64,000 nucleotides of DNA from Clostridium sp. chh4-2 (GTDB lineage Bacteria; Bacillota; Clostridia; Lachnospirales; Lachnospiraceae). Of the stretch, positions 1 through 6,672 are shown in pieces (position 1 is the first letter of the stretch; the number at the start of each line of letters is the position of its first letter). Below the pieces are notes generated by a model. It saw nothing but the letters and a program-made list of their open reading frames with translations. It was not told the DNA's origin and ran no database searches. The stretch is taken from contig NZ_PKUU01000002.1 of the NCBI RefSeq assembly GCF_002899675.1, forward strand, positions 248,001-312,000, read 5' to 3'. A program made the translations under genes and the position numbers.

Positions 1-514
1 CCGCCGCAATCAACATCAGACTGATCGTGGAAAAGCTCCATGAGAAAAGATTGATTAACAGCATAGCTGCAAACGAACAAATCATTATGATTTTAGGAAA
101 TATCTTTTTTGGCATTTTGTTTATCATGGTGACAGCCGCATCCAAAATTAAAATGCCGACTGCAAGTTTTATCCCCTTGAACGCATGGGCGATAATTGTG
201 ATTTCAAGAAAATTATCGAGAAACATGGAAATTATGAAAATCACAAAAAACGACGGAAGAACGATTCCCAAAGTTGCAATGGATGAGCCGATCAATCCGG
301 CCTGTTGATAACCGACAAAGGTAGCGCAGTTAATTGCAATCGGGCCGGGTGTGGACTCTGCAATAACCGTTATATTCATCATTTCATCGTGAGAAATCCA
401 TTTTTTCTTTTCCACGCAGATACTCTCTATCATGGAAATCATCGCGTATCCGCCTCCAAAGGTAAACAGTCCGATTTTCATAAATGTCAGAAATAAATCT
501 ATTATCAATTTCAT
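1..514 (-). CDS. chrA: Chromate transporter (CHR family), 3' part beyond the window
   Basis: Reading the minus strand from the ATG at 512-514 gives an open frame that runs off the left edge of the window. It begins MKLIIDLFLTFMKIGLFTFG, followed by GGGYAMISMIE and, about 50 residues in, ESTPGPIAINCATFVGY. The FTFGGGYAM and PGP motifs are hallmarks of the CHR chromate/ion transporter family, an integral inner-membrane protein; short clostridial versions usually occur as pairs of half-size proteins. A GGAG-type ribosome site lies just upstream of the ATG. Only about 171 codons are visible, so it cannot be said whether this is a half-size (about 190 aa) or full-length protein, or whether a second half follows. 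Substrate is known only at family level; many gut homologues have no proven chromate role. Confidence 0.82.
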   Translation of the reverse strand, partial: MKLIIDLFLTFMKIGLFTFGGGYAMISMIESICVEKKKWISHDEMMNITVIAESTPGPIAINCATFVGYQQAGLIGSSIATLGIVLPSFFVIFIISMFLDNFLEITIIAHAFKGIKLAVGILILDAAVTMINKMPKKIFPKIIMICSFAAMLLINLFSWSFSTISLMLIAA

Positions 515-733
515 GTTTCTCCTGCTCCGTTTCCATGGTGTTTATAGTTATGTCAGATGTAGTTATCGCTGCTATGACAAGATTTTTTCGTTTCAACGAG
601 ATCATTTCCTATTTGATGCGCTAAATCATGCAGCACATTAATGAAGCAAATACTTTATTAAATTGTAATGGCTATTGACAGCTTAGTCAAGAAAAGCCGT
701 TAATGGTTACGAACAGGAAAAGTTTATATAATA

Positions 734-762
734 TTTACAATTTTAAGAAATCAGGATATAAT
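734..762 (+). promoter_or_regulatory. Sigma-A-type promoter for the SPFH operon
   Basis: TTTACA at 734-739 and TATAAT at 757-762 are separated by exactly 17 bases. Transcription would start near 769, about 33 bases before the ATG at 802. This argues against the longer in-frame start at 703, which would lie upstream of the transcript. The rest of the 515-801 gap shows no gene. Confidence 0.7.
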
Positions 763-801
763 GGCATAAGAATGCAGCAGATCATATTCGGAGGACGAAG
801 A

Positions 802-1872
802 ATGGCAATTTTAGACGTTATTAAATTCGATGGTTTAAAGAGCAGAGATTGGATCATATTCAAATATTTTAAGGATAATATTGTGCTGGGTTCCCAGCTC
901 ATTGTAAAAGAGGGACAGGTGGCAATATTTGTTAAGGGCGGTCAGGTGTGTGATGTGTTTTATCCGGGCACTTATACCCTGAGCACATCGAATCTGCCGA
1001 TTCTTCAGGGGCTTGTTAACCTGCCTTTTGGCGGAAGAACGCCTTTTTCAGCGGAGATTTATTACATAAATACGACTACAAAACTGGATATTGAATGGGG
1101 GACGACCGATCCGATTCAATTGATAGATCCTAAGTATTTTGTGAAGCTGCGCATCAGGGCTTTTGGCCAGATGGGGCTTAAACTCAGAGATTATACCAAC
1201 TTTTTCAGGGAGCTGATTGGAGGCATGAATCAGGCCGATGTGGTGAGTTACGACAAGCTGAAAAAGTTTTATAAGGGATTAATCGTCATCAAAGTAAAGT
1301 CCATCATAGCGGATACCATTTTAACGGAAAAGATTTCAGCGCTGGAGATCGCCACAAAGCTGGAAGAGATTTCCGACAGGACAAAAGAGAAAATTTCGCT
1401 GGAGTTTGAAAAGTATGGTTTGGATGTAGTGAATTTTTATGTACAGTCCATTAACTTTCCGGATGAAGACTTCGCTAAGATCAATCAGATATTGGAAGAG
1501 AAAGCGGCTTTCGAAATCATGGGAGACGGAAGATATGTTACCAAAAGAAGTTTCGACGTTTACGAAGGGGCTGCCACCAATGAAAATGGCGTAGCAGGTG
1601 TTTTTGCGGCCGGAGGCCTTGGTTTAGGCGCTTCTATGAACATGGGACAGGCCATGTCGGGCGCAGTGGGCAATCCGATGCAGGCATCCAATGCGGCTCA
1701 AACCGCACAGACGGAGATGATGAAATGTCCGAAATGCGGAAAGGAAGTTCCAAAGGGAAGCCGTTTTTGTCTGGAATGCGGCGAAAATCTGACGGAGAGA
1801 GTATGTGAGTGCGGCGAAAAAATACTGCCCGGAGCAAAGTTCTGCAGCTTCTGTGGAAGAAAGGTGGAATAA
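802..1872 (+). CDS. SPFH-domain protein with C-terminal double zinc ribbon
   Basis: The 356-residue product starts at ATG 802, chosen because GGAGG lies 7-8 bases upstream and the promoter at 734-762 starts transcription after the alternative start at 703. Roughly the first 260 residues resemble the SPFH (stomatin/prohibitin/flotillin-like) domain of the virion-core-like YdjI family, including a long charged helix. A Gly/Ala/Met-rich linker follows, then two zinc ribbons (residues about 309-327, CPKCG...FCLECG, and about 335-352, CECG...FCSFCG). There is no obvious N-terminal membrane segment, so membrane association, if any, is peripheral. It heads a tight run with a small membrane protein, a zinc-ribbon TM2 protein and a 49-residue membrane protein. 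SPFH proteins organise membrane microdomains or envelope-stress responses in other bacteria; a specific role here is not known. Confidence 0.85.
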   Translation: MAILDVIKFDGLKSRDWIIFKYFKDNIVLGSQLIVKEGQVAIFVKGGQVCDVFYPGTYTLSTSNLPILQGLVNLPFGGRTPFSAEIYYINTTTKLDIEWGTTDPIQLIDPKYFVKLRIRAFGQMGLKLRDYTNFFRELIGGMNQADVVSYDKLKKFYKGLIVIKVKSIIADTILTEKISALEIATKLEEISDRTKEKISLEFEKYGLDVVNFYVQSINFPDEDFAKINQILEEKAAFEIMGDGRYVTKRSFDVYEGAATNENGVAGVFAAGGLGLGASMNMGQAMSGAVGNPMQASNAAQTAQTEMMKCPKCGKEVPKGSRFCLECGENLTERVCECGEKILPGAKFCSFCGRKVE

Positions 1873-2274
1873 ATGAAAGCCAAAGATACAAACGGCAGCA
1901 TTTTATTGACTGCAGTCTGCTGGGGAATGATTTTATTTTATTTCGTAATTTTAGGATTATCTTTGATAACATTGTGCCATATCAATGACAGCCATAATTT
2001 TATTATGACTGCGGCGGCATATTTTCTTAATATTGCGCTGCTGATTGTTATTTTCGGCGTGATGCTGGGCACTTTTGAAAGGGTGCCGCTGCCTTTTAAA
2101 ATCGGCATTATTACAGCTACAATTTTATATACGGTGATCAATTCAATCGCTATGATCTGGCTGAGCGTTGTGTTTGGCGTCATGGCTTATGTCATTATAC
2201 ATCTGAGTATTTGTTTTATTTATTTACTGGTAGTACTGCCAATGCTTTTGGTTGGCTTAAAAAATAACAAATGA
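1873..2274 (+). CDS. Small four-helix membrane protein, unknown function
   Basis: The 133-residue product starts immediately after the stop codon of the SPFH gene, with an AAGGTGG ribosome site inside that gene's last codons, so the two are translationally coupled. It is almost entirely hydrophobic with four predicted membrane spans (about residues 12-34, 42-65, 75-95 and 100-125) and no charged catalytic-looking motif. I do not recognise the family. Position between an SPFH protein and a TM2 protein suggests a shared membrane-located job, which is inference from context only. Confidence 0.75.
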   Translation: MKAKDTNGSILLTAVCWGMILFYFVILGLSLITLCHINDSHNFIMTAAAYFLNIALLIVIFGVMLGTFERVPLPFKIGIITATILYTVINSIAMIWLSVVFGVMAYVIIHLSICFIYLLVVLPMLLVGLKNNK

Positions 2275-2294
2275 TATCAAGGAGGATTTTGAGT

Positions 2295-2705
2295 ATGGAA
2301 AATTCAGTTTGTCCGCAATGTGGAGCGCCGATAGATGCAGGGGCAGCAGAATGCAGATTCTGCGGGGAGAAGTTAAATCCGCAGCCGGCGGCTCAAGTAA
2401 ACGTGCAGCCTAATGTACAGCCGGCTCCTCAGCAGGTAGTACAGCATGTTTATGTACAGCAGCCTACAACAGCCATTAATCCTGCATGGCCGATAAAGAA
2501 CAAGATCGTTGCAGGACTGTTAGGTATTTTTCTCGGAGGTATCGGTATCCACAAGTTTTATATGGGCAAAATTGGAATGGGTATTTTATACATCTTATTC
2601 TGCTGGACAGGAATCCCTTCTGTGGTTGGATTCATAGAGGGAATCATCTATCTCTGCTCCAATGATGAGAATTTCCAGTTAAAACATCATGTTCGATTAA
2701 AATGA
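2295..2705 (+). CDS. TM2-domain protein with N-terminal zinc ribbon
   Basis: The ATG at 2295 has AAGGAGGAT upstream; the longer frame from 2271 would overlap the previous gene and lacks a better ribosome site. The 136 residues contain a zinc ribbon (CPQCG...CRFCG, residues about 6-24), a Gln/Pro/Val-rich linker, and a TM2 domain (about 70-130) with the typical AGLLGIFLGGIGIHKFYMG motif and two membrane spans. TM2 proteins are widespread small membrane proteins without a settled function. The zinc ribbon is of the same style as those ending the SPFH protein two genes upstream, which suggests co-recruitment in the same operon. Confidence 0.85.
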   Translation: MENSVCPQCGAPIDAGAAECRFCGEKLNPQPAAQVNVQPNVQPAPQQVVQHVYVQQPTTAINPAWPIKNKIVAGLLGIFLGGIGIHKFYMGKIGMGILYILFCWTGIPSVVGFIEGIIYLCSNDENFQLKHHVRLK

Positions 2706-2851
2706 TGAAGCGGATAATCAAGAGTTTTAAATTTATCTATTGGCTTCTGATGTCTTTCACTTTTTGTGCTGCCTATTTTTCGATGAAGAAAAGGGAGCGG
2801 GAATTGAGTGAGCTGAACTCTTATCCGGCGGATGAGAGAGAAGAGCGCTGA
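2702..2851 (+). CDS. 49-residue single-span membrane protein
   Basis: The reading frame starts at ATG 2702, overlapping the stop of the TM2 gene in an ATGA arrangement, and ends at TGA 2849-2851. The product begins MMKRIIKSFKFIYWLLMSF and continues with FCAAYFSMKK and a charged tail ending EREER. It has basic residues, one hydrophobic span (about 11-26) and an acidic/basic tail. Overlap coupling and the terminator 33 bases downstream support it as the last gene of the SPFH run. No family was recognised. Confidence 0.55.
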   Translation: MMKRIIKSFKFIYWLLMSFTFCAAYFSMKKRERELSELNSYPADEREER

Positions 2852-2883
2852 GAACGGACAGACAATCAGATAGGACAAGCATT

Positions 2884-2916
2884 CACCGTCAGCCCCAAGG
2901 CTGGCGGTGTTTTTTC
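2884..2916 (+). terminator. Rho-independent terminator of the SPFH operon
   Basis: An 11-bp stem (2884-2894 with 2899-2909, one G-U pair) and a four-base CCAA loop are followed by a run of six T. It lies 33 bases after the 49-residue ORF. Confidence 0.85.
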
Positions 2917-2946
2917 GTTAAATAACGAGAAATGCAGAAGTTATGA

Positions 2947-3153
2947 TTAGAAATAGAATAATTCTTCAAATTTTTTATCCAGCGCAATACAGAGGATCAA
3001 TGCCAGCTTCGCAGTTGGATTAAACTGCCCTGTCTCGATGGAACTGATGGTGTTTCTCGACACGCCGACCATATCGGCCAATTGGCTTTGGGAGAGCTTT
3101 TTTTCTGTGCGTGCGTCTTTCAAATTATTTTTTAATATTAATTTTTCATCCAT
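2947..3153 (-). CDS. Small XRE-family transcriptional regulator
   Basis: The 68-residue product is essentially one helix-turn-helix domain of the Cro/CI (XRE) type: NLKDARTEKKLSQSQLADM followed by VGVSRNTISSIETGQFNP, then a short closing helix. It has no ligand or dimerisation domain. Proteins of this size (YozG/YvaO-like) commonly pair with a small membrane protein in clostridia and autoregulate. Here the gene follows a small membrane protein gene by four bases, and the shared promoter carries three TGCCAAGT repeats that are good operator candidates. Confidence 0.9.
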   Translation of the reverse strand: MDEKLILKNNLKDARTEKKLSQSQLADMVGVSRNTISSIETGQFNPTAKLALILCIALDKKFEELFYF

Positions 3154-3157
3154 CCGC

Positions 3158-3469
3158 TTACCTCAATACGCTTATGACAAAACAGGCCAGTGACGCGGCG
3201 GAAGCGATAGCGCCTGCGATTGTGGACGCCAAAAATGCTTTGTTTTTCGTAAAGCGGTATTTGGGATAGGCTTCGGCGGCTACAAATGCCCAAAACATAG
3301 CGTGAGGAGCGTAACTGGATTTTCCGTTAAATAAATTAAACAGTACAATAAAAATGAAGACACAGCAAAAGGCGCTTATGCCGATCCGCCTGCCTCTGTT
3401 TTCTGCGAGTTCCATTCCCTCGTCAAGTTTTTCTGCTCTGCTTCTGGCTAAAATTTCATCTTTATTCAT
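3158..3469 (-). CDS. Small membrane protein co-transcribed with the XRE regulator
   Basis: I chose the ATG at 3467-3469 (MNKDEIL...) because AGGAGG lies directly upstream; a longer frame to 3496 would include the ribosome site in the coding region. The 103 residues comprise a charged, probably helical N-terminal part (about 1-30) and three hydrophobic segments (about 32-50, 58-72 and 80-102). It resembles the membrane partner often found with YozG-like XRE repressors (DUF6442-like), but that name is a guess from size and context. The gap to the XRE gene is only four bases, so the two form one operon read from the promoter at 3514-3542. Confidence 0.75.
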   Translation of the reverse strand: MNKDEILARSRAEKLDEGMELAENRGRRIGISAFCCVFIFIVLFNLFNGKSSYAPHAMFWAFVAAEAYPKYRFTKNKAFLASTIAGAIASAASLACFVISVLR

Positions 3470-3490
3470 AGTAAGCACCTCCTGAATGAA

Positions 3491-3559
3491 TGCCAAGTAT
3501 TCTTTGCATTTTCAGTATACGCCTGCCAAGTTTACTTGTCAACAGTTTTTGCCAAGTTT
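3491..3559 (-). promoter_or_regulatory. Promoter with three operator-like repeats for the XRE operon
   Basis: On the minus strand, TTGACA (3537-3542) and TATACT (3514-3519) are separated by 17 bases, a near-perfect sigma-A promoter. The plus-strand octamer TGCCAAGT occurs three times in the same orientation at 3491-3498, 3524-3531 and 3550-3557: downstream of the start, between -35 and -10, and just upstream of -35. This placement fits autorepression by the small XRE regulator. Confidence 0.75.
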
Positions 3560-3633
3560 TATGTGCAAAATCAATGGAGGATTCTATTTGTTTACAGAAA
3601 TTCATCTTTTATGTTATGATAACTTTAAAATAG

Positions 3634-3784
3634 GATTCGGGTGCCAAAAGGTCTTGCCCCTGCAAATTGTCTGAATTGCATGTGCAGGAATTTAGGAATT
3701 CGGTGGTCTTAGGAGTCCTTAATTCCGAACCCTGACAAACAATTCAGACAATTTGCAGGGGCAAGACCTTTTGACACCCGAATC
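3634..3784. repeat. 151-bp inverted repeat with 44-bp arms
   Basis: Arms 3634-3677 and 3741-3784 are complementary over 44 bases with a single mismatch (position 10, C against T). They enclose a 63-base loop that itself contains short inverted segments such as TTCGG/CCGAA. The left arm starts GATTCGGGTGCCAAAAGG. It is too long and too symmetric for an ordinary terminator and lacks a clear T-run, so it looks like a dispersed palindromic repeat. It ends 28 bases before the MobA-MobB gene and would be in its leader. Confidence 0.85.
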
Positions 3785-3812
3785 AAAACAGGAAAGAAAA
3801 TGAGGAGCGGTC

Positions 3813-4874
3813 ATGAAAATTGCCGGATTAATTTTAATGGGCGGAAAAAACCGCAGAATGGACGGGACGAAAAAGGCATTTCTGACCGACGGTGAAAAAA
3901 CCTTTTATCAGCGCGCGGCAGATGCTATGCCTCAAATGGATTCGATTTATCTTTCGGTAGAGAAAAAGGAAAACTATACAGAATTGGAATATCCAATGAT
4001 TGAGGATATTTATCAGGGAATTGGGCCGATGGGAGGGATCTGCAGCGCTTTGAGACAATGTGATGAAGATGCCCTTTTAGTGCTGCCGTGTGATATGCCC
4101 AGAATCAGCCGGACTCTTACGGAATCATTGCTGGAAGTATGGAAACGGGAAGGAAAAACGGCAGTTATTTACGTAGAAGGAAAGCCTCAGCCTTTAATTG
4201 GAATTTATACAAAATCATGTCTGCCTATTATGGAACAGATGATTCAGAATGAAAATTACCGGATGGCGTCTTTACTGGGAAAAATCTGTCATAAAAAAGT
4301 GGAAGTTCAAGCCGATGACGCAATATTTTTCAATGTCAACACCAGGGAAGAATATAGAAGAATCCAAGAAGAGAGAAGACGGCGTCCGCTTATGATTGCT
4401 GTCAGCGGAGTTAAAAATTCGGGAAAAACTACATTTATCGAAGGATTGATTCCCTGTCTTTTGAAAAAAGGCTTAAAAACCGCGTCCATAAAACACGATG
4501 GCCACGAATTCGTTCCCGATATGCCCGGAACGGACAGTGACAGGCACAGAAAGGCCGGAGCCATGGGAACCGCTGTATTTTCAGATAATCAATTTATGGT
4601 GGTAAAGCAGGGAAAAGTGACGGAAATGGAACTGGCAGAGTATTTTCCGGAGGCGGATATCATCCTGCTGGAAGGTATGAAGGATTCCGGTTATCCTAAA
4701 TTCGAGGTGGTGAGAAAAGGAAATTCCGAACATGGGGTATGCAGAACGGAGACGATCCTGGCTTACGTGACCGATTTGGAGTGGGATGCAGAGAAAATTC
4801 CGGTTTTGGGTTTGGGAGAATATGAAAAAGCTGCAGAAATAGTGTATGAGTATTACAAGAAGCAGGAACGCTGA
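3813..4874 (+). CDS. mobAB: MobA-MobB fusion: molybdenum cofactor guanylyltransferase / GTP-binding adaptor
   Basis: The 353-residue protein joins two molybdenum-cofactor enzymes. Residues about 1-185 are MobA-like: GLILMGGKNRRMDGTKK is the nucleotide-binding signature (family LAGGxSxRMGxDK), and VLPCDMP matches the metal/GTP motif of this nucleotidyltransferase fold. Residues about 192-350 are MobB-like, with a P-loop GVKNSGKTT and the TASIKHDGH segment typical of the family. MobA transfers GMP from GTP to molybdopterin to make the guanine dinucleotide cofactor; MobB assists. The start has GAGGAG upstream. No other molybdenum gene is nearby, so the enzymes served must be encoded elsewhere. 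Confidence 0.92.
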   Translation: MKIAGLILMGGKNRRMDGTKKAFLTDGEKTFYQRAADAMPQMDSIYLSVEKKENYTELEYPMIEDIYQGIGPMGGICSALRQCDEDALLVLPCDMPRISRTLTESLLEVWKREGKTAVIYVEGKPQPLIGIYTKSCLPIMEQMIQNENYRMASLLGKICHKKVEVQADDAIFFNVNTREEYRRIQEERRRRPLMIAVSGVKNSGKTTFIEGLIPCLLKKGLKTASIKHDGHEFVPDMPGTDSDRHRKAGAMGTAVFSDNQFMVVKQGKVTEMELAEYFPEADIILLEGMKDSGYPKFEVVRKGNSEHGVCRTETILAYVTDLEWDAEKIPVLGLGEYEKAAEIVYEYYKKQER

Positions 4875-4936
4875 ATTGCAGGATAAGCATAATCTGCAAA
4901 ATGCAGATTAAAAGATTGGCGAAAAGGAGGAATTTT

Positions 4937-5572
4937 ATGCAGTACGGACCTAATCCGGACGCAGTTTATCCAAACGAAGCGATAAAAAGCGTCTGTTTTA
5001 TTAAAAATGTGATTACTCGGCCTAATATTATTGTGGGTGAGTATACATACTATGACGATATCGGCGGAGCCGAACGGTTTGAAGAGCACGTGACCCATCA
5101 TTATGAGTTCTTAGGAGACAAGCTGATTATCGGAAAATTCTGCGCCATCGCTAAAGGAATTGAATTTGTGATGAACGGCGCAAATCATCGGATGTGCAGC
5201 GTTACCACCTATCCGTTTAACATAATGGGAAATGGATGGGAAAAAGCGGTGCCGCCGCTGGAAGATCTGCCTTTTAAGGGGGATACCGTGGTGGGAAATG
5301 ACGTATGGATCGGTCAGAATGTGACGGTGATGCCAGGAATACATATTGGAGACGGCGCTGTCATTGCCGCAGATTCTGTGGTCACAAAAGATATTCCGCC
5401 CTACCATATCGCAGGAGGAAATCCCTGTAAAATTATTCGAAAGCGTTTTAATGATGAATTGATTGAATATCTTCTTGAACTTCAGTGGTGGAATTGGCCT
5501 CAGAAAAAGATTTTTGAGAATCTGGAAGCGTTGTGCAGCAGGGATCTGGCAAGAATTAAGGAAATTATATAA
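4937..5572 (+). CDS. Vat-type xenobiotic O-acetyltransferase (streptogramin A acetyltransferase family)
   Basis: ATG 4937 is preceded by AAAAGGAGG, so the upstream in-frame ATG at 4901 is not preferred. The 211-residue protein is a left-handed parallel beta-helix acetyltransferase: hexapeptide repeats run through the middle (KLIIGKFCAI; VVGNDVWIGQNVTVMPGIHI; VIAADSVVTKDI) and a helical C-terminus holds QWWNWP. The sequence YPNEAIKSVCFIK, the NGANHRM motif with the presumed catalytic His (about residue 84) and the GNDVWIG motif match the Vat/XAT group, which acetylates streptogramin A or chloramphenicol from acetyl-CoA. Chromosomal gut homologues vary in activity, so resistance is a prediction. 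A hairpin lies just downstream, then repeat element A. Confidence 0.85.
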   Translation: MQYGPNPDAVYPNEAIKSVCFIKNVITRPNIIVGEYTYYDDIGGAERFEEHVTHHYEFLGDKLIIGKFCAIAKGIEFVMNGANHRMCSVTTYPFNIMGNGWEKAVPPLEDLPFKGDTVVGNDVWIGQNVTVMPGIHIGDGAVIAADSVVTKDIPPYHIAGGNPCKIIRKRFNDELIEYLLELQWWNWPQKKIFENLEALCSRDLARIKEII

Positions 5573-5605
5573 TAGAAATAAAAAAAGTCCCATAAAAAGG
5601 GAGGA

Positions 5606-5632
5606 GCCGGTAACCCTTTCAGGATTACCGGC
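5606..5632 (+). terminator. Weak hairpin after the Vat-type gene
   Basis: GCCGGTAA (5606-5613) pairs with TTACCGGC (5625-5632) across an 11-base loop. Only scattered T follows (ATTTTATCT about 15 bases later), so terminator activity is uncertain. The rest of 5573-5769 shows no gene. Confidence 0.4.
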
Positions 5633-5769
5633 GATTATGAAAAAAATTTTATCTAATTGTTATTAGCAGCCTTTCTTTCGATAGTTAAAGTATATCTTTA
5701 ATTTGTGAAGAAAGTTTAGCTCATATATAGATGTTCTGTAAAAAGATTATGAATAAGATATGAACAAAC

Positions 5770-6671
5770 TTGTTATTTAACTTAGTTGGCGAATGGGGGT
5801 ACGCCCGGAATCGGGATGCGGGGAAGGGAGAGGCGGTCTTTATGGGAACCCGGGCGGGGGGAGAATGAAAAAAGGACAATTGGGATTCGGGATTCGCCCC
5901 TAAGTGATACTAAGACCCGCAAGTACAGAAAGAGACAGGATCGCGCCCATTCGCAGTGAACTCCTTATGACTTCACTGCTCAAGTGGGCGTATCGCTCAA
6001 AGAGCGCTTAGAAACTGATTCGGAATTCAGTTTCTACCTGTCTCTTTCTGTACTTGCGTGCCTAAGAATCACTAAGGGGTTCCATACGATCCCAATTGTC
6101 CTTTTTTCATTCTCCCCCGCCCGGGTTCCCATAAAGACCGCCTCTCCCTTCCCCGCATCCCGATTCCGGGCTGGTTTCCGCTGGCCTGGTTAAAAACAAT
6201 AGATGTGCTTAGGTAGTTGTATAGAACCGCATTTACATAGATCTTCAAGGGATTTTCAGAAATGCTTTCACGGTTGATGTAAAAACTTACTCACTACTCA
6301 ACCAAATCTTTTTTACCCTCAGCTAGCCAAGCAACAGCCGGAAAGAAGGGGAAACCCAGGCGGGCGGCGGAAGTAATCGGCGAAATGGGATCGTATGGAA
6401 CCCCTTAGAAGTACTTAGATCCGCAAGGATAAAAAGAGACAGGTAGAAACTGAATTCCGAATCAGGTTCTAAGCGCTCTTTGAGCGATACGCCCACTTGA
6501 GCAGTGAAGTCATAAGGAGTTCACTGCGAATGGGCGCGGTCCTGTCTCTTTTTGTCCTTGCGGGTCTTAGTACATCTTAGGGGCGAATCCCGAATCCCAT
6601 TTCGCCGATTACTTCCGCCGCCCGCCTGGGTTTCCCCTTCTTTCCGGCGTTTCTTAGTTAACTAAATAAAG
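5770..6671 (+). repeat. Twin-hairpin repeat element, copy A
   Basis: A 902-bp non-coding unit running from TTGTTATTTAAC (5770-5781) to CTAAATAAAGAT. It contains two very long hairpins, about 5793-6175 and 6345-6655, in opposite orientation, with a 150-bp spacer containing the usual TTTTCAGAAATG box. In the first hairpin about 70 bp of outer stem (GC-rich, 5815-5885 against 6097-6170) pairs almost perfectly. Then comes an asymmetric internal loop (GATTCGGGATTCGCCCC against GGGGTTCCATACGATC), an inner stem (GTACAGAAAGAGACAGG with its complement) and two terminal arms: GCAGTGAA/TTCACTGC at 5953-5979 with loop CTCCTTATGA, and AGAAACTG...CAGTTTCT. The right end begins two bases after the pncB stop codon, so the element fills the convergent gap between the Vat-type gene and pncB. 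This is the shortest spacer of the four copies. Confidence 0.85.
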
Positions 6672-6672
6672 A

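Noticed and set aside
5770-5781. Integron attC-like core (ATTTAAC fits RYYYAAC) at the element end
   Set aside because: The partner site and characteristic attC folding are absent at the other end and there is no integrase; the match is short and AT-rich.
5984-6193. Small open frame inside element A
   Set aside because: It lies wholly in one hairpin, has no ribosome site and does not match a frame kept in all copies.
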